From positions 116,959 through 180,958 of the forward strand of contig NZ_FMVS01000007.1 in NCBI RefSeq assembly GCF_900102515.1: a stretch of DNA of 64,000 nt, read 5' to 3'. Below are positions 56,859 to 64,000 of the stretch, piece by piece. The notes under the pieces were generated by a model. That model had not been told where the DNA came from and did not search any database. It saw only the letters and a list, made by a program, of their open reading frames with translations. The position numbers and the translations under genes are program-made. Numbering within the stretch: position 1 is the first letter of the stretch; each line of letters starts with the position of its first letter. The DNA comes from Butyrivibrio sp. INlla14 (lineage in GTDB: Bacteria > Bacillota > Clostridia > Lachnospirales > Lachnospiraceae).

Positions 56859-57088
56859 CAGTTTCAGTGCTTGAAATATGTAAAGAGGGGTTGATTGCAT
56901 CTTTTGCTCCTTTGGTGGTATTGAATTTTGTGCTGCCTCCTTTCCTTGACGGTTTCAAACTGGTCGGCAGTACAGATAGTTTCGAGCTTAAGGGAATAGG
57001 CTTAATTTTTCTGCACATGGCTGTATATGCTGCAGTTGTGGTGTGCCTGAAGGTATGTGCACTTGAGAAGAGAAGATTTAGGTATTGA
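56830..57088 (+). pseudogene. C-terminal remnant of a membrane protein
   Basis: The frame ALTVSVLEICKEGLIASFAP with further hydrophobic segments and a basic end (ALEKRRFRY) overlaps the preceding gene and has no ribosome binding site. It reads as the last part of an unidentified membrane protein. Confidence 0.35.
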
Positions 57089-57148
57089 AAAGTTAGATAA
57101 AAATGTCTTATGGATAAATGCTATCGGGGGATGATAAAGGGGGATTGT

Positions 57149-57604
57149 ATGAAAAAGGAAGCGATTTGTATTGTAAACGCATGCTTTGCTTTTTTTATTA
57201 TATTATTACTTGTTGGCTGTGGCAGTCGTATAGATTATTCTCTTCCGGCAAATCCAATAGAGTTTAACACCGGAACATTTATAAATCCAAATAATCAGGA
57301 TGATGATTATATTTCGATTGAGTATAACGGGAGAACCTATATCCCGTATGGGACTAAGCTGATCACGCTGGTACGCCATTACGAAATGACAGATGGAACA
57401 TGGAAGACTGATAGTAACACTTATAAGTACAGACTTGAGATCACCGGTAGAATGGGTGGCGGTGCAGTCAAGGACAGCACATTTGTATATCTGAGCAACG
57501 TGGAAGAAATCTCTTTTGAGAGGGCTTATATGGCTGCCGGACTTAGCAGCAACATGGATGATTATTTTGATCCGTCTGAGGCTGTTCTTGTTGCGATGAA
57601 ATAG
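57149..57604 (+). CDS. Lipoprotein of unknown function, 151 residues
   Basis: A signal peptide ends with lipobox LLVGC, start ATG 57149 after AAAGGGGGA. The mature part has ISIEYNGRTYIPYGTKL and a beta-rich fold. No family recognised. Confidence 0.7.
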   Translation: MKKEAICIVNACFAFFIILLLVGCGSRIDYSLPANPIEFNTGTFINPNNQDDDYISIEYNGRTYIPYGTKLITLVRHYEMTDGTWKTDSNTYKYRLEITGRMGGGAVKDSTFVYLSNVEEISFERAYMAAGLSSNMDDYFDPSEAVLVAMK

Positions 57605-57664
57605 ATTGAAGACAAATGATAAGAAAATAGTTGAAGCACACCACAAGGAGGCTGAGGGCTGAGC

Positions 57665-58165
57665 ATGAAAAAAATAATATTGGTTGCACTGCTAATGATA
57701 GCAGTAGGAACTGTGGGATGTGGAGCAAAGACGGATAAAGATGTGACAATAATTGGCGGTGCGGATGGACCGACTTCTATTTTTCTTGCATCAAAGAATG
57801 GAGAAGACAAGATTACTGAAGATCTTGATCTTTTCATTCCGGGAACCTGGCAGACTGCATCAATAGGATATGTGGATGGCGACGATATGCAGCCTGAGTA
57901 TTATGTGCAGTTTACAGAGACTGAGGTAAATTATGGTCACATGAAGGATGGAGTTTTTTACGTGGACCATTCTGATAAGATCAGCGAATTTGAGAAAACT
58001 GCTGAGGGTGAATACAAAGTGAAGGCAGAGTCTGCTAATGGAGTTCAGTATACATATCAGACTGCTGAAGGTGATGCTGATGTACTTGAGTATTTTGAGA
58101 CCTGGAATGAGGATGATTTCTCAGAAATGTATAGAGGCGGAGCATCATTAAGCAGAACTAATTGA
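57665..58165 (+). CDS. Lipoprotein with a GGADGPTSIF motif
   Basis: The 166-residue exported lipoprotein (lipobox GTVGC) carries VTIIGGADGPTSIFLASK just after the anchor. That short motif is otherwise characteristic of the beta subunit of sodium-pumping decarboxylases. The rest is a small beta-rich domain. AAGGAGGCTG precedes the start. Confidence 0.65.
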   Translation: MKKIILVALLMIAVGTVGCGAKTDKDVTIIGGADGPTSIFLASKNGEDKITEDLDLFIPGTWQTASIGYVDGDDMQPEYYVQFTETEVNYGHMKDGVFYVDHSDKISEFEKTAEGEYKVKAESANGVQYTYQTAEGDADVLEYFETWNEDDFSEMYRGGASLSRTN

Positions 58166-58213
58166 TGAATTAAAATATTAGAGTACTGTCGTATCAAAGG
58201 AAATAGGAGCAGA

Positions 58214-58966
58214 GTGGGATATTTTTGGAAACAACAGGATGATATACCAGAGGGAATGGGCTATCCATTGTTTGGGGTAGCTCATCTTTCGAGTGTGGCA
58301 ATAACGATTCTTTTTGTTGTAGTTCTGATTATCTTTGTTTCAAGGATGGAAGAGAAGAGGCAGAGAAGACTCCTGAAAATAATGCCGGGATTTATGGTTG
58401 TGATGGAAGTATTCAAGGATCTTTTTCTTGTATCTGTTCATAGATTCGGAATTGGTTATCTGCCGCTTCATATATGCAGTATAGGGATATTCATATTTCT
58501 TTTGCGGGAGCTGCTTCCATGGAGGCAGGCAAAAAAGGCATTGGGTGAGATATCTTTTATGGTCATAATGCCTGCGTCGATAGTGGCGCTTATGTTTGCG
58601 GATTGGACAGTTTATTATCCGGTACTCAATTTTACGAACATTTACAGCTATGTCTGGCATGGTATGCTGATCCTATATCCGATGCTGCTGAAAGTGCGAG
58701 GCGATATTGACCCATCAATAAAAAATATCCGATATGTCCTGATCTTTCTATTACTGGTTGTTCTGCCTGTTTATATCTTTGATAAGTGTTTTGGGTGCAA
58801 CTATTTCTTTGTGAATTGGCCTATACCGGACAGCCCGCTTTCGTGGATGGCATCATTTCTGGGCAATCCGGGATATCTTATAGGTTATGCGGCATTAACG
58901 CTTTCTGTTATTCTGTTGATGTATCTTGTAATTGTACTGGTCAAAAAATCTCTTGCAAACAGATAA
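58214..58966 (+). CDS. YwaF family integral membrane protein
   Basis: The 250-residue protein with GTG start (58214) after AGGAG has about seven membrane helices and the TIGR02206/YwaF features: YPLFGVAHLSSVAITILFVV, LPLHICSIGIFIFLLRELL and YFFVNWPIPDSPLSWM. Function unknown. The N-terminal HLSS and LHICSIG residues are conserved in the family. Confidence 0.75.
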   Translation: MGYFWKQQDDIPEGMGYPLFGVAHLSSVAITILFVVVLIIFVSRMEEKRQRRLLKIMPGFMVVMEVFKDLFLVSVHRFGIGYLPLHICSIGIFIFLLRELLPWRQAKKALGEISFMVIMPASIVALMFADWTVYYPVLNFTNIYSYVWHGMLILYPMLLKVRGDIDPSIKNIRYVLIFLLLVVLPVYIFDKCFGCNYFFVNWPIPDSPLSWMASFLGNPGYLIGYAALTLSVILLMYLVIVLVKKSLANR

Positions 58967-58971
58967 ATATG

Positions 58972-58995
58972 TGATACAATCATATTGCGCAAAAT
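58972..58995 (+). promoter_or_regulatory. Shared promoter/operator block, copy 2
   Basis: TGATACAAT then CATATTGCGCAAAAT, identical over 24 bp to 34103-34126. It lies 25 bp before the Pr6Pr gene start, so the flavodoxin at 34153 and this gene probably share a regulator. Confidence 0.6.
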
Positions 58996-59020
58996 GTAAT
59001 ATGTTTTTTGAGGTATCACC

Positions 59021-59707
59021 ATGAATAATTTATCAGAGAGACAAAAGAGACTGAGCATAGTTCTAAAGCTTGTTGTAATAGTATCTGCCCTGGTAGGCAC
59101 ATTCTTGAGTGCCTATGCCGGAAGGCTTTCTTTCATGGGTGGATCCAGAGTCTTTATGTATTTCACAATTCAATCAAACATCGCCATTGCGATCATATGC
59201 GGTATAGGCCTTTGTTTGCTAAGGAAAGGTAATCCTGTAAATCGGGCCTGGTACGTGGTCAAATTTGTTGGCACAGTATCGATAACTCTTACCGGAGTTG
59301 TCTTCGGCTTTGTACTTGCGCCAACTCTTGGCGCTAATGCCTGGAATATTCAGAACACCCTGACTCACCTTGTGGTGCCGGTTGTTTCTGTGGTTGATTT
59401 TTTTGTTATCGCACCTAAAGCCAGGATCAAAAGGAAAAATGTGATCTTTGTCATCATTCCTCCGATACTATATGCGATTTATGCGGGCATAGGATATGTG
59501 AGCGGATGGGAATTTGCAGATGGTATCAATTATCCATACTTTTTCCTGAACTGGGGAAGTCCTGCAGGGGCATTTGGATTTACAAATGAGCTTCCTTTCA
59601 TGGGAAGTGCATGGTGGATAATGGCACTTTTACTGTTTTTAGTCGTGGTTGGAAACTGCTATCTTGCAGTTGCAGATCTGATGTTTAACAGATGTAAGAA
59701 TAAGTGA
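59021..59707 (+). CDS. Pr6Pr family membrane protein
   Basis: The 228-residue protein has six membrane helices, FMYFTIQSNIAIAIICGIGL, TLTHLVVPVVSVVDFF and NYPYFFLNWGSP, matching the Pr6Pr family (similar to Far-17a/AIG1-like proteins). Function unknown. A nitroreductase gene follows after 28 bp. Confidence 0.75.
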   Translation: MNNLSERQKRLSIVLKLVVIVSALVGTFLSAYAGRLSFMGGSRVFMYFTIQSNIAIAIICGIGLCLLRKGNPVNRAWYVVKFVGTVSITLTGVVFGFVLAPTLGANAWNIQNTLTHLVVPVVSVVDFFVIAPKARIKRKNVIFVIIPPILYAIYAGIGYVSGWEFADGINYPYFFLNWGSPAGAFGFTNELPFMGSAWWIMALLLFLVVVGNCYLAVADLMFNRCKNK

Positions 59708-59734
59708 AATGTTTTGTAAGTAAGGAGGCTACTG

Positions 59735-60550
59735 ATGAGCGATTTTTTAGAACTGGTAAAGAGTAGGAGAAGTGTCAGGACTTTTGACGGGAGAATGCCA
59801 AAGGACTCAGTAATAGATGAACTTAAGACTTTTTCTGAAGGTATCAACAATCCTTATGGTATTCCTGTCAGGTTTGTGTTCCTTGATGCAGCTGAACATG
59901 GGCTTTCAAGTCCGGTGCTTTCGGGAGAAAAGCAGTATGTAAGTGCTGTTGTTTCAAAGGGAAAAGATGCAGATGTGGCTTATGGATATTCGTTTGAGGC
60001 ACTTCTGATGAAGGCTCATGAGATGGGGCTTGGTACTGTCTGGATTGGCGGTACTATGCCAAGGGAAAAATTCGAGAAGGCTTCCTGTCTTGTTGATGAT
60101 GAGGTAATGCCATGCGTCAGTCCTCTTGGGTATATATCCAAAAAGATGTCAGTAAAAGAGACGCTCATGAGAAAGGGTGTTAAAGCTGACAGCCGTTTGG
60201 ATTTTGAGGAACTGTTCTTTTCGGAAAGTTTTGAGCCTTCGTTAACTAAAGTAAAAGCCATGGAAGCAGGGCTCTTTGATGCATTGGAAAGTGTAAGGCT
60301 TGCTCCTTCAGCTGTAAATAAGCAGCCCTGGCGAGTGGTTATGGATCAGAATGCAGCTCATTTCTTTGTAAAACATGATAAGGGATTTACAACGCCTGAC
60401 TATGATCTGCAGAGAATTGATGTGGGGATTGCACTCTATCACTTTGAACGCGAGTTGATTGAAGAGGGAAGGAATCCCAGACTGGAGACAAATACACCCT
60501 CAATAGCATTACCGCAACAAATGGATTATGTAGCCTCTTACAGATGGTGA
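59735..60550 (+). CDS. Nitroreductase family protein
   Basis: The 271-residue flavoprotein begins LELVKSRRSVRTFDGRMPKD, the FMN-binding start. The middle has FEALLMKAHEMGLGTVWIGG and the C-terminal half SVRLAPSAVNKQPWRVVMDQ. It is of the longer TM1586 type. It likely reduces quinones or nitro compounds with NAD(P)H. Confidence 0.85.
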   Translation: MSDFLELVKSRRSVRTFDGRMPKDSVIDELKTFSEGINNPYGIPVRFVFLDAAEHGLSSPVLSGEKQYVSAVVSKGKDADVAYGYSFEALLMKAHEMGLGTVWIGGTMPREKFEKASCLVDDEVMPCVSPLGYISKKMSVKETLMRKGVKADSRLDFEELFFSESFEPSLTKVKAMEAGLFDALESVRLAPSAVNKQPWRVVMDQNAAHFFVKHDKGFTTPDYDLQRIDVGIALYHFERELIEEGRNPRLETNTPSIALPQQMDYVASYRW

Positions 60551-60577
60551 GCGTAATCGAAATATTATAAATTTAGG

Positions 60578-60610
60578 CCAGTACCCTCCTATATGGAGAG
60601 CACTGGCTTT
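60578..60610 (+). terminator. Terminator after the nitroreductase gene
   Basis: CCAGT/ACTGG enclosing the CTCC/GGAG stem, with only a short T run (CTTTAT). Confidence 0.55.
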
Positions 60611-60740
60611 ATCAATGCATACTTTATCTATATATAATCATATGTTTATCGGTATTTTATAAGATTCTGATATAATTATTGTGCGACTCTATATCCATAT
60701 GAAATTATCAACTTACTCAGACTAACAGAAAGGTATTGTT

Positions 60741-62933
60741 TTGATAGGGAAAGGCGCTCTCCGTAAAAGAATAATAACTTCATTATGTATGCTGGCTATT
60801 CTGTGCTGCGTGGTCATAAGCAGCATTGTTTCTAATGCAGAATCAGATGAATATCTCATTGTTGGAGTACCTACAGATCGTTGCCCTATGTTTTACTTTG
60901 ACGAGGACGCAGGGATAATTACCGGAATAGGTGCAGATCTTATGACGGCGGCAGCAAAAGAGGCTGGATATATAGCTGTTTTCAGAGTCCTGGAAGAGAA
61001 AAATCTTAAGGATGCCCTTGATAACCCGGGATATGATGTGATTATGCCATTCGGAAGTGCCATAACAAGCTCATCAGGAAATCCATCTGTTGTTTCTGAT
61101 AATCTTATCCAAACACCATTTACACTTGTTACGGTTAATCAGAGTAATCTTCCTGATATGCATGAACTACGTGTTGGAATGCTTAGTTCATTGGGCGGTG
61201 CTGCCGAAACAGTTCGTCAGCTATATCCAGGAATAGAAATCACCTTATATGACTCAATGCCTGAATGTGTAGATGCTCTTCGTGCCGGTAAGGTGGATGC
61301 ACTTTTGCATAATTCATATGTGTGGAGCTATGTTCTGCAGAAACCTACTTATGATGATCTTAAGGTTCAGCCTGCAGCAATGTTTACCATGGATTTTCGA
61401 GTTGGTGCGCTGGATACAGAAAAGGGACGGGAGATAATAGAACGTCTTAATACAGGCATAGATACACTTTCAGACACCCAGAAACAGGCGGTTGTTCTGG
61501 ATCATACTTCACGTAAGTTATACAAATATGATTTAGAAGACTATATTCATGAGTATGGTCTGTTTATTCTCGTAGGAATTCTTATATTAGTTATTTTTAA
61601 TATAATTGTCATAATGAAACAGAAAGCCCTGCATGCCAAGCATGAAGAAACGGTCAAACAACTTGTTGACAGAGATCCTTTGACTGGTGTGCTCAGCATG
61701 AATGGATTCAGGAAACGTGTAGTGGAACTGTTGACGCAGCATCCGGATATTCCATATATGATCTCGTACAACAACATCAGGGACTTCAAATATATAAATG
61801 ATAACCTGGGAAAAGAAGCTGGAGATGAGCTTTTGAAGTTCTGGGCATCAAAGTCTTTGGAAGTAATGAGCGATGAGGAGGCAATAGGTCGAATCGAAGG
61901 TGATCACTTTGTTGTGCTCCGTAGTATCGGTGGCAGTGAAAAGATGAATGCCGACGAGGCACAGGTTTTTGATCTGGTACGTAATTACTTCATTGACAGA
62001 GGAAAAGAAGTAAGGGTCCAGATGTGCAGCGGAGTTTATGTAGTAATGCAGGAAGATTACAAGAATCCTGATGTTGATCATATGCTCGATTGTGCCCGTG
62101 TAGCAGAGAAAAAGGTTCGTGACACGGTTAAGGATGGATATCAGTTCTATAATCCCAGTCAATGGGAAAAGGGAAAATGGATATCTGACGTTGTTGGACA
62201 TTTGAGGGTTGCCATAAGGAAAAGTGAACTTCAGGTGTGGTATCAGCCTCAGGTGGATTTTGAAACCGGAGAAGTTACTGGGGCAGAAGCGCTCTGTCGA
62301 TGGAATCACACAAAGCTAGGCTGGATTCCTCCTTCAGAGTTTATCCCTGCTTTGGAGGATGCCGGTTCGATATATGAGCTCGACTGCTATGTTTGGGAAA
62401 GAGTCTGTCAGGACCTGCACCGATGGAATGAGCAGGGAATACACAGATCTGTATCTGTAAATGTATCACGATGTGACATACATGATAACAAGGACATTGT
62501 AGCGTATTTCTGTGACCTTCTGAGAAAATATGAACTTACAGCAGATCAGCTGAAGATTGAGATTACTGAGACAGCATATGTACAGGATTCGGAAATATTG
62601 ATAAGCATTACCAAGGGACTCAGAAAGTTTGGCTTCCAGGTTGAAATGGATGACTTTGGAAGTGGATACTCTTCGCTGAACATGCTGAAAGAGGTTCCTG
62701 TGGATCGTATCAAGATGGATCTTCGATTCCTCACTGGTGATGGATGTGGAGAAAAGGGCCGTATCATCATTGAGTGTATGATCTATATGGCTAATCGACT
62801 TGGCATAAAGCTGATTGCAGAAGGTGTCGAAACTATAGAACAGGCTCAGATGCTCAAAGAGCTTGGATGCCCGGAGATGCAGGGGTACTATTTCTATAAG
62901 CCGCTCTCGGTTGATGAATTTGAGAAAATATAA
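60741..62933 (+). CDS. SBP-GGDEF-EAL membrane receptor
   Basis: About 730 residues with a TTG start (60741) six bases after AGAAAGG. A signal segment, one extracellular SBP_bac_3 domain (YLIVGVPTDRCPMFYFDEDA to about 250) and a membrane helix (YGLFILVGILILVIFNIIVI) come first. A GGDEF domain with the signature changed to EGDHF is followed by an EAL domain with AEALCRWNH, IEITETAY, MDDFGSGYSSLNM and IAEGVET. It probably degrades c-di-GMP when an amino acid or similar ligand binds outside. Confidence 0.9.
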   Translation: MIGKGALRKRIITSLCMLAILCCVVISSIVSNAESDEYLIVGVPTDRCPMFYFDEDAGIITGIGADLMTAAAKEAGYIAVFRVLEEKNLKDALDNPGYDVIMPFGSAITSSSGNPSVVSDNLIQTPFTLVTVNQSNLPDMHELRVGMLSSLGGAAETVRQLYPGIEITLYDSMPECVDALRAGKVDALLHNSYVWSYVLQKPTYDDLKVQPAAMFTMDFRVGALDTEKGREIIERLNTGIDTLSDTQKQAVVLDHTSRKLYKYDLEDYIHEYGLFILVGILILVIFNIIVIMKQKALHAKHEETVKQLVDRDPLTGVLSMNGFRKRVVELLTQHPDIPYMISYNNIRDFKYINDNLGKEAGDELLKFWASKSLEVMSDEEAIGRIEGDHFVVLRSIGGSEKMNADEAQVFDLVRNYFIDRGKEVRVQMCSGVYVVMQEDYKNPDVDHMLDCARVAEKKVRDTVKDGYQFYNPSQWEKGKWISDVVGHLRVAIRKSELQVWYQPQVDFETGEVTGAEALCRWNHTKLGWIPPSEFIPALEDAGSIYELDCYVWERVCQDLHRWNEQGIHRSVSVNVSRCDIHDNKDIVAYFCDLLRKYELTADQLKIEITETAYVQDSEILISITKGLRKFGFQVEMDDFGSGYSSLNMLKEVPVDRIKMDLRFLTGDGCGEKGRIIIECMIYMANRLGIKLIAEGVETIEQAQMLKELGCPEMQGYYFYKPLSVDEFEKI

Positions 62934-62938
62934 AAGAA

Positions 62939-62969
62939 GAGCCTGCTAAGTAACACACTTGGCAGGCTC
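62939..62969. terminator. Hairpin between convergent genes
   Basis: GAGCCTGC...GCAGGCTC with an inner AAGT/ACTT stem, no T run. It serves both the EAL gene and the minus-strand SCP2 gene. Confidence 0.65.
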
Positions 62970-62986
62970 ATATCTATGATCTTATA

Positions 62987-63307
62987 TTATTTCTTAAGGA
63001 GATTTGAGAACTCAACAGCCTTTCCGATATCTCCATCTACTTTAAGCTTTCCTGAAGAAAATGCAGCTACCGGATCAAGCTTTCCACTAATGAGTTTGTT
63101 GAAATCTTCAGAAGTGATTGAGATTGCGCAGTTTCTGTCATGATAATCATAGGGCTCAACAGAAATTTTATGGTCTTTTACTTCAACATAAAAAACTCCA
63201 GGATCCTGATCGGTTAAGTTAATCTGAACAGCAAGAAAATCGATATTGGAAACATCAGCTTTTTCAGCTGCTTTTCTGACTTTGCTTACAACAGTATCTC
63301 GTTTCAT
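62987..63307 (-). CDS. SCP2 sterol-binding domain protein
   Basis: The 106-residue protein contains VFYVEVKDHKISVEPYD, CAISITSEDFNKLISGKLDP and AAFSSGKLKVDGDIGKAVEF, the SCP2 fold that binds a lipid-like ligand in a hydrophobic tunnel. Two ATGs exist; the second (63307) is better spaced from AGGAGGG. Confidence 0.8.
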   Translation of the reverse strand: MKRDTVVSKVRKAAEKADVSNIDFLAVQINLTDQDPGVFYVEVKDHKISVEPYDYHDRNCAISITSEDFNKLISGKLDPVAAFSSGKLKVDGDIGKAVEFSNLLKK

Positions 63308-63544
63308 CATTTCCCTCCTAAGTGAATTGGTAAAAATTTTATAGCAGAAGTTTAACGCTTCTGTTTTTTATTATACTACCATTATTGAAATTGCAGATAT
63401 ATTTATACGGATGAAAAATGAATTAAAGAGAAAGGCAAGCATGAGAACTGCTTCTTTGGGAAGAATGACTTTTTTATACTTATTATTTATCCCTGCAGAC
63501 ATAAGTCTCCCAGGGTCAACTGTCATAGGGGGCTCTTTTTTTTA

Positions 63545-63573
63545 TTGACATATATCGAACAACGATATAGTAT
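63545..63573 (+). promoter_or_regulatory. Promoter with PadR-type operator
   Basis: TTGACA at 63545-63550, 17 bp, TAGTAT at 63568-63573. The spacer holds the inverted repeat TATATCG/CGATATA (63551-63569). A second AT-rich repeat (TATATAGAC...TCTATATA) follows. Autoregulation by the PadR protein is inferred. Confidence 0.65.
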
Positions 63574-63616
63574 ATAGATAAGCAATATATAGACAATCTA
63601 TATAAAGGAGGACATC

Positions 63617-63946
63617 ATGGCAGTTGATAAGTCACTTTTGACCGGGAGCATGACGATGCTTGTGCTTAAGCTTTTGTCGGAAAAAGACATGTACGGATAT
63701 GAGATGATCGATACTCTCAGAAAGAAGTCCCAGAATGTATTTGAGCTAAAGGCGGGTACTCTTTATCCACTTCTTCATGGTCTTGAAGAGAAGGGTATGC
63801 TTACTGTTTATGAGCAGGAGTTTCTTGGTAAAACAAGGAAATACTACAGCATTACTAAAGAAGGAAAAAAACTCCTCAAAAGCAAAACAGAAGAGTGGAA
63901 TGAGTATTCAGGCGCAATAGCAAATGTTTTGGCATTGGAGGTGTGA
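63617..63946 (+). CDS. PadR family transcriptional regulator
   Basis: The 109-residue winged-helix protein has MTMLVLKLLSEKDMYGYEMI, LKAGTLYPLLHGLEEKGMLT and GKTRKYYSITKEGKKLL, all PadR hallmarks. AAAGGAGG precedes the ATG. The downstream gene overlaps the operon. Confidence 0.9.
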   Translation: MAVDKSLLTGSMTMLVLKLLSEKDMYGYEMIDTLRKKSQNVFELKAGTLYPLLHGLEEKGMLTVYEQEFLGKTRKYYSITKEGKKLLKSKTEEWNEYSGAIANVLALEV

Positions 63947-63948
63947 CA

Positions 63949-64000
63949 ATGGAGGAGTATATCAGAAAACTTCTTGAACAGGTGAGGTTTAAGAAGGCTC
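63949..64000 (+). CDS. Start of a gene cut by the window end
   Basis: ATG 63949 lies two bases after the PadR stop and encodes MEEYIRKLLEQVRFKKA up to the edge. Genes after PadR are often membrane proteins with a helical prefix domain, which this start resembles; the identification is tentative. Confidence 0.5.
   Translation, partial: MEEYIRKLLEQVRFKKA

Noticed and set aside
56816..57088. A separate intact membrane protein gene
   Set aside because: The only starts lie inside the preceding gene without a ribosome binding site, and the text reads as a C-terminal fragment.

Overview
The window looks like a chromosomal stretch of an anaerobic, AT-leaning Firmicute, most likely a Lachnospiraceae of the Butyrivibrio type. 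This is an inference from gene content: extracellular GH53 galactanase and GH10/GH31 remnants, Tn916-type integrase and PcfB/VirD4/Maff2 conjugation genes, a CIRCE-controlled Lon protease, AAGGAGG-type ribosome binding sites, and many cyclic-di-GMP and chemotaxis proteins. No rRNA or CRISPR array is present. A notable trait of the whole window is decay. At least twelve genes are truncated, frameshifted or fused to unrelated fragments, several at junctions with short microhomology.

Region 1 (1-3.3 kb) is a decaying catabolic stretch with a short-chain dehydrogenase, a Gfo/Idh/MocA oxidoreductase and broken copies of a flavin reductase, a glyoxalase-fold protein, a GH10 xylanase and an iron alcohol dehydrogenase. 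Region 2 (about 3.4-20.9 kb) is an integrative conjugative element or its remnant. It opens with a repeat-promoter-attenuator module driving a DUF5688 gene, PcfB, VirD4, Maff2 and a truncated VirB6/TrbL-like gene. A chimeric pseudogene and an array of 15 tRNA genes interleaved with small HTH genes follow. Next come an AIM24 protein, a divergent Ser/Thr kinase and HTH gene, lipoprotein/membrane genes, several regulators, a sigma-like protein, an excisionase and a tyrosine integrase.

Region 3 (20.9-25.3 kb) has a 953-residue secreted/anchored coiled-coil protein coupled to a PilZ gene, then a truncated IS5-type insertion. Region 4 (25.4-36.8 kb) is mostly redox and stress genes: hydrolase, flavodoxins, MATE pump, glutathione peroxidase, FAD disulfide oxidoreductase, TetR, Lon, flavin reductase, a glutaredoxin-like protein and a HigBA toxin-antitoxin pair. 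Region 5 (36.9-44.2 kb) carries an acetyltransferase, a TetR with two matching operators, an operon of SDR, membrane protein and condensation-type acyltransferase, a double-truncation scar, and a GH53 lipoprotein.

Region 6 (44.2-45.5 kb) holds one element-type gene plus a degenerate copy of the 3.5-3.8 kb leader module, probably the scar of a second element. Region 7 (45.5-55.2 kb) is a signalling cluster: EAL and GGDEF response regulators, a hybrid histidine kinase, a lone receiver, an Hpt protein, a broken permease-kinase fusion and a chemoreceptor. Region 8 (55.2-64 kb) has small regulators, a Nudix hydrolase, lipoproteins, membrane proteins, a nitroreductase, an SBP-GGDEF-EAL protein, an SCP2 protein and a PadR regulator.

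The most unusual structures are the tRNA array with embedded HTH genes and a set of helically phased 10-11 bp direct-repeat arrays. Each array has its own unit sequence, and three of them sit just upstream of extended -10 promoters. At two of these loci a terminator hairpin lies close behind the -10.
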